A stretch of DNA of 64,000 nt from Candidatus Nitrosocosmicus oleophilus. GTDB lineage: Archaea > Thermoproteota > Nitrososphaeria > Nitrososphaerales > Nitrososphaeraceae. The notes below the pieces were generated by a model. That model was given only the letters and a program-made list of their open reading frames with translations. It searched no databases and was not told the origin of the DNA. Position numbers and translations under genes: made by a program. The first letter of the stretch is position 1. Each line of letters opens with the position of its first letter. Location: positions 2,940,587-3,004,586 of the forward strand of contig NZ_CP012850.1 in assembly GCF_000802205.1 (NCBI RefSeq), given 5' to 3'. Positions 9,639 to 18,647 of the stretch are shown piece after piece.

Positions 9639-9770
9639 TTGCTTTGGATTGATCGTCAGCCCTACTCCGATATCAAGGTCGAGAGGATTGAAATTGTTAC
9701 AGATAAAGGTAGAAAATACCACTTAAAGCAAGTAAAACCTGAATTTCCATTTGATTTTCAAAGGCGTTGA
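9639..9770 (+). CDS. Small ORF or gene remnant, 43 residues
   Basis: A TTG-started frame just upstream of the multicopper oxidase reads like genuine protein: LLWIDRQPYSDIKVERIEIV, then TDKGRKYHLKQVKPEFP. It begins only a few codons after an in-frame stop and no good ribosome site is visible. It may be a real small gene or the tail of a decayed one. No family recognised. Confidence 0.35.
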   Translation: MLWIDRQPYSDIKVERIEIVTDKGRKYHLKQVKPEFPFDFQRR

Positions 9771-9820
9771 TCCACTTATTGTTAATAATGGTTCATGGAT
9801 TAAACCCAAACATTGAAAAC

Positions 9821-9850
9821 TTAACCAAGGTTAACATTTATTAACCTAGG
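9821..9850. promoter_or_regulatory. Candidate metal-repressor operator before the multicopper oxidase
   Basis: An inverted repeat (TTAACC, AA, GGTTAA) at 9821-9834 is followed by a related half-site TTAACCTAGG at 9841-9850, ending 15 bases before the ATG. TAACCT/AGGTTA half-sites resemble those bound by DtxR/IdeR-family repressors. A DtxR-type gene closes this gene block, so feedback control is plausible, but binding is inferred. Confidence 0.4.
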
Positions 9851-9865
9851 AAAGTAATATAGATT

Positions 9866-11206
9866 ATGCAAAATTTTAGGCGATTGGCATTGCCCCTTTT
9901 TTCAATTATTTTGGTTATTACGATAGCTTTGATAATGTCTGCCTACCTACTTAACCCATCAAATCCATCTTTTGATACCCATGCTCAAAACTCGACCGAC
10001 AATAGAAAAATGATTGGAAGTCATACGCCAGGCTATCCTGTCTTCCGATCAACTGGAGATATACTAGATCCTATTTCTATTCCTGGCAACTCCAAAAATG
10101 CAGTGGTAGATCCGAATCAATATTTACATGAATTCAATTATGGACACGTGTCAAAATATGCCAATGGAACCACCCTAAGAGAATACACACTGATTGCTTC
10201 TGACTCGGAGATAAAAGAAGTGTCACCGGGGGTCTTTTACAATGTGTGGACTTACAACGGCACAATACCTGGCCCGACAATTCGAGCTACAGAAGGTGAT
10301 CACATCAAGATCAATTTCATAAATAACGGTTCAAAACCTCATTCACTACACACCCACGGAATTCATCCAGCAGAGATGGATGGAGTTTTTGACATGGTTG
10401 GTCCAAAGGGCAAGTTCACATATGAATTTACGGCTGAGCCATATGGAGTTTATCCATACCATTGTCACATGACGCCACTAGAGGAGCACATAACACATGG
10501 ACTCTATGGCGTCATGATTATTGATCCAAAGACTCCAAGACCTCCAGCAGATGAAATGGTTATGGTTATGAATGGTTATGATACTGACTTTGACACGGAA
10601 AATAACTTTTACACTGTAAATGGAATCCCATATTTTTATATGCATAATCCGATAGAGATCAAAAAGGATGAGCTAACAAGAATTTACCTAGTCAATATGT
10701 TAGAGTTTGATCCAATAAACAACTTTCATTTGCACGCCAACATGTTTAACTATTATCCAAGTGGAACTAGTCAAACTCCTGCTGAGCTTAATGACATCGT
10801 AACTATGAGTCAAGGAGAAAGAGGCATCTTAGAATTCAAATACAAATATCCAGGAAATTACATGTTCCACGCTCATAAAACAGAATTTGCAGAAAAGGGA
10901 TGGATGGGTATGTTCAAAGTGGTAGACAACAGTCAAGACGATAAAAAAGAGGTTGATCTGAGGAGCAATAGTGCAGAAAACCCAACTAATGTATCTGTTT
11001 CCAAGAATCAGTCCTATCTGGTAGCAAATTCTAGTCAGAACGGTGTAATGAATACTGATTCAGAAAATAACAAGATGACATATAATTACACTGACTATAA
11101 GTTTAGTAACAACTCACTACATAATAGCCAACAACAGACAGCCAATCCAAATGAGGTTATTTCTTCCTATCAGTACGGAACAAACTCAAGCCAAGCCAAG
11201 GAGTAG
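9866..11206 (+). CDS. Two-domain multicopper oxidase, exported
   Basis: A 446-residue exported protein: signal/anchor at residues 5-28, cupredoxin domain 1 at about 100-220, domain 2 at about 230-355, then a Ser/Asn-rich tail of 90 residues. Copper motifs seen are HTHGIH (162-167), HCHMTPLEEH (199-208) with Cys200 as the type 1 ligand, HLHANMF (288-294) and FHAHKTEF (334-341). Domain 2 has no type 1 Cys, so the type 1 site is in domain 1 only. This distinguishes it from three-domain laccases; the family includes nitrite-reductase-like and metal-oxidising enzymes. It sits 7 bases before the ZIP gene. A role in oxidising a metal ion for uptake is inferred from that link. Confidence 0.85.
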   Translation: MQNFRRLALPLFSIILVITIALIMSAYLLNPSNPSFDTHAQNSTDNRKMIGSHTPGYPVFRSTGDILDPISIPGNSKNAVVDPNQYLHEFNYGHVSKYANGTTLREYTLIASDSEIKEVSPGVFYNVWTYNGTIPGPTIRATEGDHIKINFINNGSKPHSLHTHGIHPAEMDGVFDMVGPKGKFTYEFTAEPYGVYPYHCHMTPLEEHITHGLYGVMIIDPKTPRPPADEMVMVMNGYDTDFDTENNFYTVNGIPYFYMHNPIEIKKDELTRIYLVNMLEFDPINNFHLHANMFNYYPSGTSQTPAELNDIVTMSQGERGILEFKYKYPGNYMFHAHKTEFAEKGWMGMFKVVDNSQDDKKEVDLRSNSAENPTNVSVSKNQSYLVANSSQNGVMNTDSENNKMTYNYTDYKFSNNSLHNSQQQTANPNEVISSYQYGTNSSQAKE

Positions 11207-11213
11207 ATAGATA

Positions 11214-12899
11214 ATGAAAGATAAGAAATTAGAAAAAGTAGACAAGGAAAAAGAGTTTGGCAAGAATGATGAAAATAAATTATCCACCAATACTCTCGGC
11301 AATACTGATGGACAAGGTCAAAAGAGGCAAGATATTAGAGATACAGAAGAGCCAACCGCTATTGGTATCAATGCAAGTAATACAAATACAAAGTCAACAA
11401 AAGGAAAAAGAAGAAAAATTGCATCATTGGTCTTAGCAATTACACCACTGATCATTTTAGCAGGGATGGTTTATTTTCTTTCAAGTCCATTTGGACAAAA
11501 CCTGATAAACACTGGAGTTCCTCTACCAGAAGTAACAATAGAAAAAGTAGAATTTCATGAGAATCAAGTGGTGGCTTTTATACGCAATACGGGCCCCGAG
11601 CAAGTTATGATTTCTCAAGCAGACATTAATGATAGGATACAATCTGCCGCAATTGAACCCTCTCAAGTATTGCCCAGGCTTTCAGAAGCTAAAGTCATAA
11701 TACCCTTTTTTTGGAACACAGCAGAACCTTATGAAGTGGGCATAACTACTTCTGACGGAACAAGATTTAGCAAGGTTATCGATGCCGCTGCCCCTGCTCC
11801 GGTTCCAAACATCAATCAGTTCTCAGTATTCGCGATGTTGGGAGTATTCGTAGGGGTAATACCAGTTCTGATTGGACTTGCATGGTATCCGTTTATGAGG
11901 AAAATAACAAGAAACCAGTATAATTTCTTTCTGAGTTTGACCGCAGGATTGCTAGTATTCTTGGGTATTGATGCATTTTTAGAAAGTAACGAAATAGCCG
12001 CGAATAATCTAGCTGCAACATTTAATGGCCAACTTTTAATACCAGTTATAATCATCGCGACTTTCCTTGGGCTATTCTATCTTTCAGAATATTTCGGCAA
12101 GAGAGCAGAGTCAAAGTTATCATTTGAATATGAAAAAGAGGAGACAGAACAGAATGACACAAGACGTTTAAATGCTCAAAATAATTTTCAAGAATCCTCC
12201 GTTAATCCCCTATCTAAAACTAGGGTTTCATCATCATCCTTGACAAACCCGCTTTCAAATGACATGATAGGTTTAGCACAAAAAGAGGAAGAGAAGAATA
12301 GAGTAGAGAAGAAAGAAGAAGAAGAAGAAAAACTAACTCGATTGATTGATAAGCGCGAATTAATAAAGCCACTTACCCTATCGCTAATGGTTGCAATCGG
12401 AATAGGCCTACATAATTTCGGAGAGGGTTTGGCAATAGGGGCAGCTGTTTTACTTGGTGAAATAGCGCTTAGTACCTTTTTAATCATTGGCTTTACAATC
12501 CATAATACAACAGAGGGCCTAGCTATCGTTGCCCCCCTTGCAAAAACAGGAAAGTTAATGATAAGACGATTAGTTGCAATGGGACTGATTGCAGGGATTC
12601 CTACTATTTTAGGCACATGGATCGGTGGATTTGTATACTCTCCTTTGGCCTCAATCATATTCTTGTCGATTGGAGCAGGTGCAATATTTCAGGTCGTTTA
12701 CGCCCTTGCAGTATGGATGAGTAAGTCATTGAGGGAAAGTAGTAAGACTAACAAAGCCGAAAGCGTAGATTTGGGAGAAATAACAGGTAGATCCGGATCA
12801 AGATTATTAGCTTCCCAGGGAAAAAGTCCCACTGCGGCTATAATAGCAGGCTTCATCGTAGGATTGCTAATAATGTATATAACAGGATTGTTGGTGTAG
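11214..12899 (+). CDS. ZIP-family metal transporter with long N-terminal extension
   Basis: A 561-residue membrane protein. A charged cytoplasmic segment (1-70) is followed by a membrane helix (about 72-92) and an extracellular beta-like domain (about 100-195). The ZIP core follows, with a charged linker at about 300-380. The two metal-site helices carry HNFGEGLAIG (His400) and HNTTEGLAIV (His430), the hallmark of ZIP carriers for Zn, Fe or Mn. Plain ZIP proteins have 230-350 residues, so the extracellular domain is an add-on that could meet the multicopper oxidase encoded just upstream. The next gene is a DtxR-type regulator. Confidence 0.88.
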   Translation: MKDKKLEKVDKEKEFGKNDENKLSTNTLGNTDGQGQKRQDIRDTEEPTAIGINASNTNTKSTKGKRRKIASLVLAITPLIILAGMVYFLSSPFGQNLINTGVPLPEVTIEKVEFHENQVVAFIRNTGPEQVMISQADINDRIQSAAIEPSQVLPRLSEAKVIIPFFWNTAEPYEVGITTSDGTRFSKVIDAAAPAPVPNINQFSVFAMLGVFVGVIPVLIGLAWYPFMRKITRNQYNFFLSLTAGLLVFLGIDAFLESNEIAANNLAATFNGQLLIPVIIIATFLGLFYLSEYFGKRAESKLSFEYEKEETEQNDTRRLNAQNNFQESSVNPLSKTRVSSSSLTNPLSNDMIGLAQKEEEKNRVEKKEEEEEKLTRLIDKRELIKPLTLSLMVAIGIGLHNFGEGLAIGAAVLLGEIALSTFLIIGFTIHNTTEGLAIVAPLAKTGKLMIRRLVAMGLIAGIPTILGTWIGGFVYSPLASIIFLSIGAGAIFQVVYALAVWMSKSLRESSKTNKAESVDLGEITGRSGSRLLASQGKSPTAAIIAGFIVGLLIMYITGLLV

Positions 12900-12935
12900 T
12901 GTGATAGTTTTGCAAAGTTTTTTATCAACCCTCGG

Positions 12936-12947
12936 TTTCTATATAAC
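12936..12947 (+). promoter_or_regulatory. TATA box of the DtxR-type regulator gene
   Basis: TTTCTATATAAC is centred about 26 bases before the GTG start, the archaeal spacing for a leaderless transcript. It lies in the 67-base gap after the ZIP gene. The repressor can therefore be transcribed separately. The CTAACTAGG right after it resembles the half-site before the oxidase gene. Confidence 0.5.
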
Positions 12948-12966
12948 TAACTAGGTGGACTAGAAA

Positions 12967-13422
12967 GTGTCAAATAATACTTCATCTTTGGGAGAAAATA
13001 CAATAATTGACTCTATTAGAAAGGTCAATAGTTCACAAAGAAAGGAACGTACAGATAGGATGGAGGACTATCTTGAGATTATTTATGAGCTAGTCCAACA
13101 AAAAGGATATGCTACCAGCGTCGACATTACCGAATGTTTGAATGTCTCAGCCCCTAGTGTTACCAAAATGATGAGAAGGTTAGATACCACAGGATATTTA
13201 GAATATGAAAAATACAGAGGTATTCGTTTAACCCAACAAGGGACAAATGTTGCCCAAAATATTAGAAGAAAACATGAATTATTGACAGAGTTCTTTACTT
13301 TCATAGGTGTACGAGAGGATGTTGCAAACTCAGATGCAGAAGGCATAGAACATCACCTACATTCTGAAACGCTAGAAAAACTAGAAGAATTTCTTAACGC
13401 TAATAGAAAAAAGCAGAAATAA
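12967..13422 (+). CDS. DtxR/MntR-type metal-dependent repressor
   Basis: A 151-residue protein from a GTG start. The winged helix (about residues 22-85) contains RMEDYLEIIYELVQQKGYA and SAPSVTKMMRRLDTTGYL. The dimerisation part has the metal-ligand pattern GIEHHLHSETLEKLEEFL. The C-terminal SH3-like domain of DtxR/IdeR is missing, as in MntR. Such proteins bind Mn or Fe and then repress uptake genes. Its position after the multicopper oxidase and ZIP genes makes those its probable targets. Confidence 0.9.
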   Translation: MSNNTSSLGENTIIDSIRKVNSSQRKERTDRMEDYLEIIYELVQQKGYATSVDITECLNVSAPSVTKMMRRLDTTGYLEYEKYRGIRLTQQGTNVAQNIRRKHELLTEFFTFIGVREDVANSDAEGIEHHLHSETLEKLEEFLNANRKKQK

Positions 13423-13904
13423 TTGTAAAAACCACAGCATATTTCGTAAAGCAATCATCCTAGTCTCCTAATTACCTATATTAGTAGATTAACTGAATAG
13501 AAATTGTAATTGAGACAATCATTACCATCCACACAAAATCAATCCTTAACGGATCGGTTATTTAGCTAATACGAAATATAGTATGGAGAATCAAGTCATG
13601 AACTATATAATTCAAACATAATCGTACTTTGCAACCTAAGAAAAGGTAACTTTGAAATGCTAATTGAATACTTCAAGAGGGATCTCCGGAGATCGGTATC
13701 TGACGATATCCAAATAAATGGTTAAATATTTCAAGAATTAAACCTACTAACTAAAATTAAGGAATATTTGCTTGATAGAATAAAAGCAGAATATTTTCTG
13801 ATTTTAAAAAATACAAAAATGATGTAGAAACCATTAAGAAAGACTAAACTAATGTATTTGAACCATAAGTCATATTTGAAAAATGAAGAATAAAAAAACT
13901 AAAA
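13423..13904. other. Intergenic, no gene recognised
   Basis: An AT-rich gap of 482 bases between two convergent genes. The only feature is a perfect 14-base palindrome GATCTCCGGAGATC at 13681-13694, inside a 22-codon frame too short to trust. Confidence 0.5.
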
Positions 13905-14663
13905 TCATATTTTCTCATAATAATCTATTATTCTAGACATATCGCTATTCTTTCGCTTCTTTCTCTGTTGAAGTATAGTTTCCCAATTAACAGAATAGTT
14001 TTTTGTAACGTCTTCTATCTCCGTGCCTGAAAATGCTAGCACATATTGATACTTTTTATTCCAATTTTGTTCATAATAATGAGGGTTATTGACCGAAATA
14101 GGATATTCAAGAGTTGAATCCACATGAATCCATTTTTCTTCTATTAAAGCTTCGTTCCAACAGTGATCGAGAAAATCGTGAACAATTCTAGATTGAATCG
14201 ATAGAGAACTGAGTATGGCCCCAAATAGAAACGACCATTCACTACATCTACCGATCCGATTAAATGCTATGTTTTCTATTTCGCCGTAACGGGGGAACGC
14301 CAGGGTAAAAGAACATTGAGGGCAATCATAATATTCTACACTTCTTACTATCCATGAATTTCCCTTAACATATCTAAGACTTAATGATATGTTGCACGAT
14401 GGACATACTGGGCTCTTATCCATCCATTTCATAAAATCGTGTTTGAACCAATAAAGCAGCAAGGCCATAGGTATCTTCAAGTCTAATTTTCCTCCTACTG
14501 CCCCTTCAAATTTGTTTTTAATTTTGATTGGCACTAGCATCCTAATGGATTCAAGTAGGTACCTATCCAGATATTGCTTGCTCACTTGCTTGTACAAGAC
14601 AAGAGTGTCCTTTGTAATTGGATAAGGAAGACCACTATTTGCTAAATCAAAAAAGTTTAGCAC
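13905..14663 (-). CDS. Peptide:N-glycanase-like transglutaminase-fold protein
   Basis: A 252-residue protein closely laid out like the core of eukaryotic cytosolic PNGase (Png1/NGLY1), which removes N-glycans from misfolded glycoproteins. Two CxxC knuckles (Cys87/Cys90, Cys114/Cys117) match the PNGase zinc site. The triad is Cys140 in GRCSEWSFLF, His167 in DHCWNE and Asp182 in WIHVDST. The Cys-His spacing of 27 equals that of yeast Png1 as I recall it. The downstream YYEQNWNKKYQYVLAFS and EDVTKNYS segments also mirror Png1. The PUB domain is absent. It is divergent from an M1 aminopeptidase (265 bases apart). Glycan-releasing activity is inferred; a transglutaminase-like protease is the alternative. 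Confidence 0.75.
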   Translation of the reverse strand: MLNFFDLANSGLPYPITKDTLVLYKQVSKQYLDRYLLESIRMLVPIKIKNKFEGAVGGKLDLKIPMALLLYWFKHDFMKWMDKSPVCPSCNISLSLRYVKGNSWIVRSVEYYDCPQCSFTLAFPRYGEIENIAFNRIGRCSEWSFLFGAILSSLSIQSRIVHDFLDHCWNEALIEEKWIHVDSTLEYPISVNNPHYYEQNWNKKYQYVLAFSGTEIEDVTKNYSVNWETILQQRKKRKNSDMSRIIDYYEKI

Positions 14664-14928
14664 TAGTTAATCACCAAACAATCATTTAAAAATCAAGTGC
14701 TATAATTCAAGACCCCTGCATCATGAATCTCATCTAAATGCTGTTGATATTTGTGCCAATCGAGGTGAAAGGAGGTTGCATACAAGGAAAAATGTTGAAA
14801 AGTAAAAATAAAAAGATCAGGTAAACAAACACTAATCGTCCATATTTTCATAATTCTAATTATATTCTATTTTCAATAGACTTATGTTTGAATAAGCGCA
14901 TACGGGTAAATGTTTAAAGAAATAAGGC

Positions 14929-17697
14929 ATGATACAACTTAACAAAGATTCTATTGAAACTGAAAAAAAAGTGTCAGAAAAAAAAAGGTTTGTGTTTCCA
15001 GGAAGCAAAGTCCACTCTATGCCTTTCTTGTCTTTTACGATTGAGCATATGTCGTTAAAGATAAAGCCTGATCTAGTAAACAAGATCCTACTTGATTGCG
15101 AACAGCAAATAACAATTAGGGCTTTCGATGATTTAGCAGAAATCGTGTTAGATATTTCTGATTTAAAAGTTTCAAAGGTAAATTCACAGTCTATTAATAT
15201 TTCAAATTTTAGATGCGTTGATAACAAGCAAGTCATAATAGAATTTTCAGAACAATTTAGAGCTGGAAGCACCGTAAACGTTGATATTTCATATTCTGCC
15301 GGCTATACCAGTATTGACGGCAAAGAAGAATTCGGTTCTCCAAAAACTGGGTTTCACTTTATTACAAAGAGTAATTATAGCAAACAAATTCCTGCATACC
15401 AAGCGTGGACACAAGGAGAAGCAACCGAATCACGATACTGGTTTCCGTCAATTGATATACCCCAGGTCAAATTTACTTTGGATATCGAAGTCTCTGCACC
15501 ACAAGGGTACGATGTAATTTCAAATGGATTATTAGAATCAAAGGTTATGAAAGATGAATTTGTAATTTGGAAGTATGTTGAAAAAAGACCCCTTCCTTCT
15601 TACCTTATTTCAGTTGTAATTGGTACGTTTTCACATTATGAATCAAAATATAGAGACGTTTCCCTCTACTATTACTGGCCAGAAGAGATTAAAGAAGAAG
15701 ATGCCATGTTAACTTTTTCTGAGACTCCGAAAATGTTAAAATTCTTTGAAGAATATTTCGAAACCAATTATCCTTTCAAAAAATACTCTCAGACCGCTGT
15801 TGATAATTTTGAGTTTGGAGGTATGGAAAATACCACCTGCACTACTTTAACCAGGAGAGTTTTGCATGATAAAAAAGCTTCTAGCGACTATAGAAATGAT
15901 ATTTTTTTGGTCGTTCACGAGCTTGCACACCAGTGGTTTGGAGATATGGTTACCTGCAAAGATTGGCCGCATATTTGGTTAAATGAAGGATTTGCCACAT
16001 ATTGTGAATCATTGTATTGGGAAAATTCTCGTGGAAAAGATGAATTTCAGTATAACTTGATAGAAGCTACAGATATTTATTTTGAAGAATCAAATACACT
16101 CTATAACAGACCAATTGTTACTAATTTATATAAACATGTAGATGATTTGTTTGACGCCCATTCATATGAAAAATCAGGGTTTATCCTCCACATGATTCGA
16201 AATCATGTAGGAGAGAATAATTTTAGAAAATCACTTAAGGTCTATTTGGAAAAATATCAGAACAGATCGGCTGAAACGCTAGACTTGCTAAAAGTAATTG
16301 AAGAAGTCTCAGGTAGAGAAATGGCATCATTTTTTGACCAATGGATTTACAAACAAGGTCACCCTAAATTGGAGATCGAGTATTCTCTGGAGAATAGTGA
16401 TTCTATTGAGAATGTTAACAGAAATTCTCAAAGACTGAAAATCAAAATCTTACAGAAAAACATAGATGATAGCTATGAAGATTCCTTTAGATATTATCAA
16501 TTTCAATTGGAATTTAAAATAAAAATTGTAGATAGTTCTGGTCAAAAAAACCAAATGGCGCATTTAATGAATGTGAATAACAATGATTCAGAGTCGTTTG
16601 TAGATATAGTCGGCAATTTCAATATTGAATCGATCTCCATTGATCCAGAATTTAAGATTCTAAAAGAAATAAGTTCTATTAAAGTAGTAAATGAAACCAG
16701 AGACTTTCAATTAAAGAAATTGCTTCATAACCAAGTGAAATGTGGAGAAACCATTGTAGAAAGAATTAACGCTTTAAGATTACTGAAGGATCGATATTCA
16801 GAAGATGGGATCAGGGCACTTTATGATGCAATTGTTCAAGACAAATTTTATGGGGTAGCCATTGAGGCGGCGAATACACTTGGCTCTTTTTATGACAAAA
16901 ATAATTATGAAAAATCTGATAATTCATATCAGTGTTTGGTTTCCATATTAAGTAGTAAATCAACCTTTGATGCTTTACGATCGGAGGTCAAAAAAGCTGT
17001 CATTAGAAACATTGGGATATTTGAAAGAGTTGAATCAATTAGTTTGCTAAAAGATGTAATTCACGGATCTAGAGACGAAAGCAATTTTGTAAGATCATCT
17101 GCGGCTACGGCCCTAGGAAAAAGCAGTAAGGAGGTAGAAGAGGTGAAGAATAAGTTCCAAGTAATTTCACTTTTAAAAAACCTTGTTGAAGAAACAGAGA
17201 CTTTTCAAAACGTTTTAGCTACTGGGGCTTTGGAAGGACTGAAAGAGTTAGCAACTGATAAAGATAACCAGATACGCATTGAGGTAGCTAATTTTTTTCT
17301 GGAGAATACACTTGAATCAAAGGACTACTTTGTGAGAGCCCAGGCAACATCAAATTTGGCCAAGTTTTTGGTTAGCAAGAATGACACGGTAGACGCAGAC
17401 ACTAGTGCTATGCACCAGGCTGTTTTTAACAGACTTAAGGATTTGTTAAGAGATGATAGACGAAAGATAAAGATAAATGCTTGTTCTGCACTCGCTGATA
17501 AAGACGGAAGATTTCACACTATACCAGATAAGCGAACGTACGAAACGATCCAAGTGCTTATTGATGTCGCAAAAAATGATATGGACGGATTTGTTAGAAG
17601 AAAAGCTGAACATAGTGCAAACATCGTGAGAGAATGGATACATACATGGGCAAGTAAACCCTTGCTAGTCAATTCTGAACCTAGTTCCAGTTCATAA
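14929..17697 (+). CDS. M1-family aminopeptidase with C-terminal HEAT-like repeats
   Basis: A 922-residue zinc aminopeptidase. The N-terminal beta domain (about 25-230) precedes the GGMEN exopeptidase motif (about 297-301) and the zinc site HELAHQW (His330, Glu331, His334) with Glu353 in WLNEGF. A catalytic Tyr region follows (HSYEKSGFILHMI). Residues from about 590 to 905 form helical pairs of HEAT/armadillo type. The layout recalls tricorn-interacting factors F2/F3, which trim proteasome products, and eukaryotic TAF2. No signal peptide is seen, so it acts in the cytoplasm. The divergent PNGase-like gene suggests a joint role in protein turnover. Confidence 0.9.
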   Translation: MIQLNKDSIETEKKVSEKKRFVFPGSKVHSMPFLSFTIEHMSLKIKPDLVNKILLDCEQQITIRAFDDLAEIVLDISDLKVSKVNSQSINISNFRCVDNKQVIIEFSEQFRAGSTVNVDISYSAGYTSIDGKEEFGSPKTGFHFITKSNYSKQIPAYQAWTQGEATESRYWFPSIDIPQVKFTLDIEVSAPQGYDVISNGLLESKVMKDEFVIWKYVEKRPLPSYLISVVIGTFSHYESKYRDVSLYYYWPEEIKEEDAMLTFSETPKMLKFFEEYFETNYPFKKYSQTAVDNFEFGGMENTTCTTLTRRVLHDKKASSDYRNDIFLVVHELAHQWFGDMVTCKDWPHIWLNEGFATYCESLYWENSRGKDEFQYNLIEATDIYFEESNTLYNRPIVTNLYKHVDDLFDAHSYEKSGFILHMIRNHVGENNFRKSLKVYLEKYQNRSAETLDLLKVIEEVSGREMASFFDQWIYKQGHPKLEIEYSLENSDSIENVNRNSQRLKIKILQKNIDDSYEDSFRYYQFQLEFKIKIVDSSGQKNQMAHLMNVNNNDSESFVDIVGNFNIESISIDPEFKILKEISSIKVVNETRDFQLKKLLHNQVKCGETIVERINALRLLKDRYSEDGIRALYDAIVQDKFYGVAIEAANTLGSFYDKNNYEKSDNSYQCLVSILSSKSTFDALRSEVKKAVIRNIGIFERVESISLLKDVIHGSRDESNFVRSSAATALGKSSKEVEEVKNKFQVISLLKNLVEETETFQNVLATGALEGLKELATDKDNQIRIEVANFFLENTLESKDYFVRAQATSNLAKFLVSKNDTVDADTSAMHQAVFNRLKDLLRDDRRKIKINACSALADKDGRFHTIPDKRTYETIQVLIDVAKNDMDGFVRRKAEHSANIVREWIHTWASKPLLVNSEPSSSS

Positions 17698-17842
17698 ATG
17701 TACAACATCCACCTAGCTACTAATATCATATTACCTAAATTAGGACCTAGATCAATTATCATTGTACGCGATCTAGTATGATCGGATTAGGCGAATAGAA
17801 TTTCCTTAAACCTTTATATTTTCCAAATAAAACTTTTCTATT

Positions 17843-18493
17843 ATGATTGAATCAGAAATTAAAGGTACTTTGTCAAGTGAACCATTAAGAAAAGTAGCCT
17901 TGGTTCTCATTATTAGTAGTATTTCTTTGGTTTCCTTCTTGATAATAGAGTCGGTTTCAACCGTTTCATCCACTTTTGGCCAAATTGATTCCTTACAGGC
18001 AAACAGTTCTAGATCTAATCAATTAACCATGGATGATTACGATACCCTAGTGAATCCATTTTATTCAGAAAATACAAAATCAACAAACATTAAAGTATCA
18101 AGTATTGATCCCATTCCAACCGTTGAAGTTACTTATACTGGTAACAGTACTATTGGTGGAGCACCAACTCAAACCATAGGTACAATAGTGGATAAGATGA
18201 ATAATGATGGGACAGTTTTTTCTAAAGGTCAAGCGATAATATTGACATCAACAGGTCAAGTCATAACTTACAGATCTGAATCAATAGGTAACTACAATCC
18301 TGATGGGAGTTTCTCAGACAGTGGTATAATGGTCTTCCACATGCCTTTTCAAATGAATTCAGGAAATTCTACTGAAGAATACTCGAATTCAACAGACACC
18401 CTTCATACCCAATATGATAATCTATTTGGCATCTACAAGAAAACCGTAGACCCTGAGGGAAATGGTCTTACCAAGGTCTGGAAATGGAGATAG
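17843..18493 (+). CDS. Exported protein of unknown function
   Basis: A 216-residue protein with one membrane segment at residues 18-40, a cleavable-looking or anchored export signal. The mature part is rich in Ser, Thr and Asn and has beta-strand character (TVEVTYTGNSTIGG, AIILTSTGQVITYRSE). Several NxS/T sites would allow N-glycosylation. The TTTATA box near 17812-17818 lies about 27 bases before the ATG. No family recognised; a surface role is inferred from the signal only. Confidence 0.65.
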   Translation: MIESEIKGTLSSEPLRKVALVLIISSISLVSFLIIESVSTVSSTFGQIDSLQANSSRSNQLTMDDYDTLVNPFYSENTKSTNIKVSSIDPIPTVEVTYTGNSTIGGAPTQTIGTIVDKMNNDGTVFSKGQAIILTSTGQVITYRSESIGNYNPDGSFSDSGIMVFHMPFQMNSGNSTEEYSNSTDTLHTQYDNLFGIYKKTVDPEGNGLTKVWKWR

Positions 18494-18647
18494 AAATCTA
18501 CATCCTGATTACTTATAGAAGTGTCGTCCCCTATCTTTATGAATAATTTAGTTTTTGGGCTACCAATAAAGTAATTACCTGTATTTATAAAAGAAATGAA
18601 ACATAATAATCGCACAGGTTGGTGCTTTTACCATCACAAATAGATCC

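Larger units (their letters stand above)
9523..9865. other. Intergenic region upstream of the multicopper oxidase
   Basis: Holds the small frame at 9639-9770 and the candidate operator at 9821-9850. Apart from these no gene is seen. Confidence 0.5.

Noticed and set aside
13681-13694. Perfect 14-base palindrome GATCTCCGGAGATC
   Set aside because: A single short palindrome in a gene-free gap, without a partner gene or second copy, is too little to call a site.
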